A DNA stretch of 41,906 bases from Capnocytophaga canis (GTDB lineage Bacteria; Bacteroidota; Bacteroidia; Flavobacteriales; Flavobacteriaceae). The notes beneath the pieces are model-generated. The model saw only the letters and a list, made by a program, of their open reading frames with translations. It searched no databases and was not told the DNA's origin. Positions 36,965 to 41,906 of this stretch are shown here, piece by piece. Positions within the stretch are counted from its first letter, which is position 1. Each line of letters begins with the position of its first letter. The translations under genes and the position numbers were made by a program. Where the stretch lies: the NCBI RefSeq assembly GCF_000827555.1, contig NZ_CDOI01000140.1, positions 1-41,906 on the forward strand. The letters are read 5' to 3'.

Positions 36965-38143
36965 TTATCCAAACAACCGAGCTAAAAAGCCTTTTTTGGT
37001 TGTTGTTCCGTTTTTGATGTTTTTCGGTAAGGTTTCATTGAGCAAATGATCAAAAGTTTCCAAGTAAATAGAGGCTGCCTTTTCGTAGGCTTCACCCGAG
37101 GCACGTTCAAGTGTTCCGATAATAAAGTCCTTGTAATTTTGATCTAAATTATAGAAATACATCAATCGTAAGTAGATGTAATTCAGGTAATAAGCTACGT
37201 TGAAGTGATCGTTCGAATTTTTATACTTGCGTATCTGCTCTTCGAAGTCGGTTACATATTCTTGGATGATTTTTGAAGAAGATCGCCATTTGAGTCCCAT
37301 CAAGGCTTTTGTGTAATAGATGTCCTTCATAAGATCTTCTTGCGATTTCTCCATCAATTTTTTAAAGAAATTTCTTCCTCGGTCAATGCGGTAATGAAAG
37401 TCGATTCGATTATTGCTTATATTTTGTATATATTCCTGTAAATCAACACGCAGAACTCCTTGTATACACGGCATATTTCCTAATTGTAGCAGACTAATCA
37501 TCAAAATATCCCACTGACTTTCCGACCAGCGTTTCTCTTGAAAATAGTCCATGAAGAGTTTGTATTCATCTAAAATACTTTGGATTTTCTCCCACGCTTG
37601 TTGTTTTTCTTCTTCATTAAGATGTTCAATAACAGGAGATTGCACATATTCTACATTGTATTTTTCGATAAATTCATCATCAAAATCATCAGCGGTTTCA
37701 CAAATTTCACGCAATGCTTCATAGATTTTATTGGGCTGACACACATAGAGTGGAGCTTCGAATTTAAACCACAGCATTTGGTTTTCGAGATGAATCTGAG
37801 GGATGGTCAAGTGCGTAAAATTCAGTTCATTAACTTCACGAAGTAAAGCGATTTTGTTTGATTTTTCTGTAATTTTAACGAAAGGTGATTCGATATAAAA
37901 ATAATCGTTTCGCACACCAAAGGTAACACGAGAAGACCCTTGTGGATACTCAACAGAAAAATCGCCCGAGGCAGGTACTTGCTTTGCTACCTCTGGATTG
38001 ATGTAGTCCAATAACTTTCGTAAAGATTCTGAATAACGTTTTTCTTCAAAAGTATCGACCGCAGCATACCAACTATCCACTTGAGCGATAGGGTCATTGA
38101 TGTTTTTTATAGGCCTGTGATACTTCGGGATTCTATTTCTCAT
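36965..38143 (-). CDS. YbjN/Tir-chaperone-like domain protein, partner of the adjacent protease
   Basis: This 392-residue protein uses the ATG at 38143, 22 bases after the -7 box; an open frame extends further upstream but lies beyond the promoter. Residues about 20-170 form an alpha/beta domain like YbjN or Tir-type secretion chaperones, and its central part aligns by eye with the C-terminal domain of the protease encoded next. Residues about 175-375 are helical and charged. The last ten residues, KKGFLARLFG, form a basic/hydrophobic tail that could bind a membrane or act as a recognition tag. There is no signal peptide. It is probably cotranscribed with the protease gene (15-base gap). Function is unknown. 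Confidence 0.8.
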   Translation of the reverse strand: MRNRIPKYHRPIKNINDPIAQVDSWYAAVDTFEEKRYSESLRKLLDYINPEVAKQVPASGDFSVEYPQGSSRVTFGVRNDYFYIESPFVKITEKSNKIALLREVNELNFTHLTIPQIHLENQMLWFKFEAPLYVCQPNKIYEALREICETADDFDDEFIEKYNVEYVQSPVIEHLNEEEKQQAWEKIQSILDEYKLFMDYFQEKRWSESQWDILMISLLQLGNMPCIQGVLRVDLQEYIQNISNNRIDFHYRIDRGRNFFKKLMEKSQEDLMKDIYYTKALMGLKWRSSSKIIQEYVTDFEEQIRKYKNSNDHFNVAYYLNYIYLRLMYFYNLDQNYKDFIIGTLERASGEAYEKAASIYLETFDHLLNETLPKNIKNGTTTKKGFLARLFG

Positions 38144-38164
38144 ATATATATGTTTTCGAAGCAA

Positions 38165-38194
38165 CAAAAGTACTATTTTTTTAGGTTTTGCAAA
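38165..38194 (-). promoter_or_regulatory. Promoter of the YbjN-like / protease operon
   Basis: On the - strand TTTG (38191-38194), an 18-base spacer and TACTTTTG (38165-38172), a near-perfect match. It places the transcription start about 15 bases before the ATG at 38143 and excludes the longer reading frame. Confidence 0.75.
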
Positions 38195-38263
38195 AATTAT
38201 GCACCCACGATTTTCAGAAAATATTTCGTTTACTGAGTATGGGCATTGAGGAAAATACATCAA

Positions 38264-38644
38264 ATGAGAAAAAAATCAAAAAAAATCTTTTTATCTGTAT
38301 TTTAACAATAAAAATTTGAACCACATAATTACAATGTTAAAAAAATATCATATTAATAAAATTGTTTTGTTTTCATTGTTTTATTTGTGTGATTATTTTC
38401 TTATCGTTTGAATAATTATAAAAAAAATATAAAAATATTTTGTTATTTCAAATGTTAATTATACTTTCGTACCGTTGAATATGCATAATCAATAACATTT
38501 AATTAGGTAACGTATTATTAATTGAAGACCATAAAAATCCAATAACTGCCTTCAAGTTTGGTAAGCATTTAGGATGTTACAAGTAGATTTTTATTGAATT
38601 TAAAACAGCTTTTATTTTAATAAACTCTTAACAACATATATTTT
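38264..38644. other. Long AT-rich divergent intergenic region
   Basis: This region of about 380 bases lies between the protease operon (-) and the first lipoprotein gene (+). It contains A/T runs and the + strand promoter at 38439-38469. The leader after that promoter would be about 170 bases, unusually long for this window, with no obvious hairpin or open frame. No other gene is seen. Confidence 0.5.
38439..38469 (+). promoter_or_regulatory. Probable promoter of the tandem lipoprotein genes
   Basis: TTTG (38439-38442), a 19-base spacer and TACTTTCG (38462-38469), which differs from the -7 consensus only at the T of TTTG (TTCG). The predicted leader is about 170 bases. Confidence 0.5.
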
Positions 38645-39385
38645 ATGAAAAAACGTTTTTTACTAATCATCGGATTGTCATTTTTGTTATCGTCGTGTCA
38701 ATGTGCTTTGGTACGATTATTATTTGTTAAAAAATCTGCTGTTAAACATAAAAGAGTACTCATAAAGGGTGATCAGGAATTTATTTTTATTCCCATGGTT
38801 CATTTGGGTAAGCAACAGTACTATGACGAAGTTAAGGAATATATAACAAAAAAACGCTCGGAGGGATATAAAATCTATTATGAAGGTGTTGGGATAAGTC
38901 GTGATTCTATCAGTGATGAAAAAAAAGATACTTTAGAACGAAAACAACGAAAAATATTAGGATTTCACCTTACGGTATATAATGATAAAGACAACCAATC
39001 GTTGCCTCGATGTGTGAAAAAATACGTGGGGCAAACATTGACAAACACAGGAATCATTCCCGAAATAGATACGAATGCTGATTTAAGCACCGAAGAACTT
39101 ATAGAAAGATTTGAGACTAAATATGGTAAAATTTTATTAAACGAATGTGATTTTACTACTCCACTGAAAGCCCCGTACGAGTGTAATAAAGGAATGAGTA
39201 GGAGAGAATTCTCAAATATAAATTTTACATACACTCACTTGCTACGTGATTCTCATTTGGCAGAGCTTCTTAAAACAACAAAAGACAAAAAGGTGGTCAT
39301 CGTTTTTGGAAAAAAACATTGGATTATGGGGGTTTACCCTACTCTAAGAGATGAAGGTTTTGAGCTTATTGAAGGGAAAATTTAA
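38645..39385 (+). CDS. TraB/GumN-like (TIKI-type) putative lipoprotein, copy 1
   Basis: This 246-residue protein has a lipoprotein signal (residues 1-17, lipobox LSSC, Cys18). Weak but ordered matches to the TraB/PrgY/GumN (TIKI) metalloprotease superfamily are seen: IPMVHLG with His53 near the N-terminus, the acidic IYYEG with Glu80, and the C-terminal VVIVFGKKHW (His225) followed by a PTLRDEGFE end. In that superfamily these His and Glu residues bind metal and the proteins act outside the cytoplasm. After Cys18 there is no Lys-acidic surface export signal, so it probably faces the periplasm. It is followed after 54 bases by a close paralogue. The family call is an inference from motif order; alternatives cannot be excluded. 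Confidence 0.65.
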   Translation: MKKRFLLIIGLSFLLSSCQCALVRLLFVKKSAVKHKRVLIKGDQEFIFIPMVHLGKQQYYDEVKEYITKKRSEGYKIYYEGVGISRDSISDEKKDTLERKQRKILGFHLTVYNDKDNQSLPRCVKKYVGQTLTNTGIIPEIDTNADLSTEELIERFETKYGKILLNECDFTTPLKAPYECNKGMSRREFSNINFTYTHLLRDSHLAELLKTTKDKKVVIVFGKKHWIMGVYPTLRDEGFELIEGKI

Positions 39386-39439
39386 GCGACATTCCCCCAA
39401 AAAGTATATTATGGGATACTCACAACGTATATATTATTT

Positions 39440-40180
39440 ATGAAAACACGTTTTTTACTAATTCTCGGATTGTCATTTTTGTTATCGTCATGTCAATGTA
39501 CTTTGATTAAGTTATTTAACGTACAAAGGTCAGCTCTCAAACATAAAAAAGTATTTGTACGAGGAGATCAAAGTTTTATTTATATTCCGATGAATCATTT
39601 GGGTCGCCAGCAGTATTATGATGAAGTCAAAGCCTATTTAGAAATAAAACGTTCAGAAGGCTATACAATTTATTACGAAGGAATGTATCTAAGTAGAGAT
39701 ACCATAAGCCAACAGCGGGAAGATACTTTACTATTGAAAAGAAGAAAACTTATGGGATTTCACCTCACACCTTCCTATAGCGACAAAAACAATCATTCGC
39801 TGCCAAAATGTTACAAAAAATATGTTGGGCAAACGATGGAAAACACGGGAATCATTTATGGAACAGACGTGAATATTGACATGACTACAGAAGAAGTCAT
39901 TGAGGCATATGAGGCTAAATATGGAGAAATTCCGCTGAATGAATGTGATTTTACCACACCTTTGAATACTCCTTACAAATGTGAGCAAATAAAAGGGGTA
40001 CACCCAACAAATTTGCTTTATAGATACTCTCATACATTCCGCGATGAACATCTTGAAAACTTTATAAAAACCGTAAAGGACAAAAAGGTGATTTTAATTT
40101 TTGGAAGAGCCCATTGGCATCACGGTATTCGCTCTACTTTAATAGATGAAAACTTTGAAATGATTGAAGGGAAAATCTAA
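39440..40180 (+). CDS. TraB/GumN-like (TIKI-type) putative lipoprotein, copy 2
   Basis: This paralogue of the preceding gene has identical length (246 residues), the same lipobox (LSSC, Cys18) and over half of its residues identical by eye. Conserved blocks are LGRQQYYDEVK, the IYYEG acidic motif, KYVGQT, NTGII and LNECDFTTPL, and the last six residues are identical (IEGKI preceded by an acidic or Met position). The C-terminal motif IFGRAHWHHG (His225) is closer to the superfamily's GxxH than copy 1's KKHWIMG. The shared upstream sequence (ACATATATTTT versus ACGTATATATT before the ATG) supports recent tandem duplication. Divergence is greatest at 108-120 and 185-205. The two may have different substrates or one may antagonise the other; this is unknown. 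Confidence 0.65.
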   Translation: MKTRFLLILGLSFLLSSCQCTLIKLFNVQRSALKHKKVFVRGDQSFIYIPMNHLGRQQYYDEVKAYLEIKRSEGYTIYYEGMYLSRDTISQQREDTLLLKRRKLMGFHLTPSYSDKNNHSLPKCYKKYVGQTMENTGIIYGTDVNIDMTTEEVIEAYEAKYGEIPLNECDFTTPLNTPYKCEQIKGVHPTNLLYRYSHTFRDEHLENFIKTVKDKKVILIFGRAHWHHGIRSTLIDENFEMIEGKI

Positions 40181-40188
40181 AAATCCTT

Positions 40189-40779
40189 TTAGTGGTTTTT
40201 TGTATTTGTCATGCCACTCATCCCTCCACTGAGGGCAAATTCCATAGCCTTATGAGCGGAAAAGCCTTCAGCTGGTTTTATATTGTTAGCATTGGTGACA
40301 ATCACCCAACCCGAAATCGCATAGGAATGGGGTAGGTAAACGCTAACCATATCAGGCATATTTGCCAAGTCCATGTTTTTTTGTGTTAAAAAGCCAATAC
40401 GCCAAGTTTCGGGTTTTTCTTGTACTTTAACCCACACAGGATTATTGAATTTCCGTTTATCACCTACAAATGAAGTCAGTACATCTTTGATAGAGGAATA
40501 GATAAACTTGATACCTGGGGTATGCTCCAATAGATAATCTAAACTATTGACAAGTATCCGTCCTAACAAAAACTTATTGCCTATAAATCCTACCAAGGTA
40601 GTCCCAATAGTAATCATAAAGAATACCAGTCCAGGGTATTTTTTTGATATATCAGGTATTAGATTGTCTATGCTCGAAAAAATAGACCATATGATCCATA
40701 TGGTAGCACTCAAAGGCCCCAAAATTAAAATTCCTTGTAGGAAATAGCGAATGAGCGTAGCGAAATGATTGTGTTTCAT
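40189..40779 (-). CDS. DUF502 family inner membrane protein
   Basis: This 196-residue protein uses the ATG at 40779; the longer frame's start precedes the -7 box at 40792-40799. It has two membrane segments (about 10-32 and 52-75) separated by a short loop containing IDNLIPD, then the soluble part with LLEHTPGIKFIYSSIKDVLTSFVGDKRKF, which is the hallmark of DUF502. A C-terminal run of Gly and Met (SGGMSGM) follows. Function is unknown; plant relatives are the LIKE COV proteins involved in trafficking. It lies close to the end of the second lipoprotein gene and converges with it. The family call is confident. Confidence 0.88.
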   Translation of the reverse strand: MKHNHFATLIRYFLQGILILGPLSATIWIIWSIFSSIDNLIPDISKKYPGLVFFMITIGTTLVGFIGNKFLLGRILVNSLDYLLEHTPGIKFIYSSIKDVLTSFVGDKRKFNNPVWVKVQEKPETWRIGFLTQKNMDLANMPDMVSVYLPHSYAISGWVIVTNANNIKPAEGFSAHKAMEFALSGGMSGMTNTKNH

Positions 40780-40791
40780 CTTTTTTTGTAG

Positions 40792-40799
40792 CAAAAATA
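40792..40799 (-). promoter_or_regulatory. -7 box of the DUF502 gene promoter
   Basis: On the - strand this is TATTTTTG, 12 bases upstream of the ATG at 40779. It begins 5 bases beyond the terminator of the preceding - strand gene. Confidence 0.5.
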
Positions 40800-40803
40800 A
40801 AAT

Positions 40804-40840
40804 AAAAATCACTACGGATATGTTTTCCGTAGTGATTTTT
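40804..40840 (-). terminator. Terminator of the DUF5689 gene
   Basis: A perfect 15-bp stem (AAAAATCACTACGGA at 40804-40818, complement at 40826-40840) with a 7-base loop and T-rich flanks lies 24 bases past the DUF5689 gene stop. Confidence 0.75.
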
Positions 40841-40864
40841 TAGATTTTTTTCATTGGATATGAG

Positions 40865-41906
40865 TTATTCTTCCCATTCAATGTCGTCAAAAACAATTTG
40901 TCCCAAAGTGGATTTTATGGTAATGACCACATTTCCAGATAGATTAACATCTATTTCTTTGGTACCACCTGCATCTTTGGAAAAATCGTCTTCTGGACCG
41001 AATGCAGTTGTACTGTTTTCATCTCCATTCAACACCACGAATCTTCTATTCGTACCTCCTGTTAAAGCTCCTTTATAACTGAATTTCAATTTCTTAACTC
41101 CATTAGAGAATGTAATTTTGATGTAAGGTGATGCCGATGAATTATGCAACATCAATCCTTTTCCTGAAATGGCATAATCTCCTAAATTTGTACGTGCTTT
41201 GTATTCCAATTTGGCATTATTGACAGTGAGAGTAGCCGTTGACCCATAACTTGTTGAATTGGTTGTAACATTTTCAAAATCAAACTTATTTGCGGGAGGT
41301 GTTACGGTACATACTTGGTAAGCTTCCGTAAAATTAACATCCCCTAAATTTCTTATTATAAGCTGAATATCAGAAGAGTATACTGTCATTACTCCAGTAA
41401 TTGTTCCTCTTTTATCACTTACAGTTTCATTTGCAAAGACTGCTTTATTTCTGGTATAAACTTTCAACGCATTGTCACAATTCGTAGTGATAACCTGTGT
41501 TCCTTTGTAAGTTGTCGAAGTAACTTTAAACTGAGCATTTTCAATACGCACCAATTGGCTTTCGTAGTTTCCCGTCAAAGCATCTGCAATAGTGATCGTT
41601 TTCGGAGTAGGAGCTACCGCGCTGGTATTTGTATTGATAACGTTGCTAACTTCGAGACTTTCAATTTGTAATAATCCACTGTATTTTTTCAGTTTAGTAC
41701 CTTTTAGGTTTAATTCTAACTCAGTACCCAATGCATAGGAATGATCTGAAGTAAACCGCAAAGCAATACCCGCTGTGTTGTCCTGAGCAAAAGCGTTAGC
41801 CCCCCCTACATTTCCTGCATCCTTGTCAGAGGTAACAATCACTTTGATTTTGAAGTCTTCTGTAATATCTACATTTGCTGAAGTGTGCATCGCTCGTATT
41901 TCGCTT
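40865..41906 (-). CDS. DUF5689-containing protein, 5' end outside the window
   Basis: The reading frame stays open to the window edge (residues S-E-I-R-A precede the first Met at 41890), so the true start is to the right. About 346 residues are visible. The beginning (IRAMHTSANVDITEDFKIKVIVTS, then NTAGIALRF and a KLKKYSGLLQIE segment) matches DUF5689, a Bacteroidota OB-fold domain of surface lipoproteins, often next to nucleic-acid-binding or nuclease-like modules. From about 200 a second beta-sandwich-like domain follows (NKFDFENVTTNS..., ending IVFDDIEWEE), typical of choice-of-anchor or carbohydrate-binding modules. It is probably exported; the signal peptide is not visible. Function unknown. 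Confidence 0.8.
   Translation of the reverse strand, partial: SEIRAMHTSANVDITEDFKIKVIVTSDKDAGNVGGANAFAQDNTAGIALRFTSDHSYALGTELELNLKGTKLKKYSGLLQIESLEVSNVINTNTSAVAPTPKTITIADALTGNYESQLVRIENAQFKVTSTTYKGTQVITTNCDNALKVYTRNKAVFANETVSDKRGTITGVMTVYSSDIQLIIRNLGDVNFTEAYQVCTVTPPANKFDFENVTTNSTSYGSTATLTVNNAKLEYKARTNLGDYAISGKGLMLHNSSASPYIKITFSNGVKKLKFSYKGALTGGTNRRFVVLNGDENSTTAFGPEDDFSKDAGGTKEIDVNLSGNVVITIKSTLGQIVFDDIEWEE

Noticed and set aside
38144-38263. N-terminal extension of the YbjN-like protein gene
   Set aside because: The near-consensus promoter at 38165-38194 lies within it, so it would not be in the transcript.

Overview
The window is AT-rich chromosomal DNA from a member of the Bacteroidota, class Flavobacteriia. 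Three lines of evidence point there. Promoters carry the Bacteroidota -7 box TAnnTTTG, often with a TTTG -33 box 18-20 bases upstream. Several families are typical of or restricted to the group (DUF6787, DUF4294, DUF5687, DUF5689, and a fused ResB-CcsA cytochrome c biogenesis protein). Intergenic regions are short and AT-rich. Genus is inference only; Capnocytophaga would fit the overall gene style. Most of the window is core chromosome, with a more accessory stretch from about 31.5 to 41.9 kb.

Layout, left half. 1-573 holds two hairpin terminators and what may be a decayed transposase start, with no intact gene. A small membrane protein (DUF6787), a secreted dipeptidyl peptidase IV and uvrA follow on the + strand. 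On the - strand are an AraC-type regulator and a DUF417/RclC-like membrane protein. Then come a subtilase lipoprotein (+), a DUF4294 protein (-) and an SLC13/DASS transporter with regulatory domains (+). The translation/transcription operon rimP-nusA-infB (+) follows; its short leader contains a complete intrinsic-terminator-like hairpin, which suggests attenuation. A - strand operon encodes a DUF5687 ABC permease, its ATPase and rsmA.

Middle. An endonuclease/exonuclease/phosphatase-fold membrane protein (+) converges on lipB (-), with a perfect 30-bp palindrome between them. Next are the fused cytochrome c biogenesis gene (-), a small outer-membrane-barrel-like protein (+), gyrB (-) and an OmpA-family protein with internal repeats (-).

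Right half. A fragment of the cell-wall (dcw) cluster is present but broken up. murC and murG are separated by a HEPN/MNT (HepT-MntA type) toxin-antitoxin pair and a GNAT acetyltransferase. A sodium:solute symporter lies directly upstream of murG, overlapping it by one base. Upstream of that is a two-gene unit that I consider the best candidate for an undescribed system. It pairs a cytoplasmic trypsin-like protease, carrying a zinc ribbon and a YbjN/Tir-chaperone-like domain, with a partner protein carrying a visibly homologous domain and a hydrophobic/basic C-terminal tail. Further right are two tandem-duplicated lipoproteins that look like distant TraB/GumN(TIKI)-type putative metalloproteases, a DUF502 membrane protein and the 3' part of a DUF5689 surface-type protein that runs off the window.

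In many places the promoter position decides the start codon (lipB, the cytochrome c biogenesis gene, the AraC regulator, the YbjN-domain gene, the DUF502 gene and the SLC13 transporter). I used those shorter starts. No tRNA, rRNA or CRISPR array was found.
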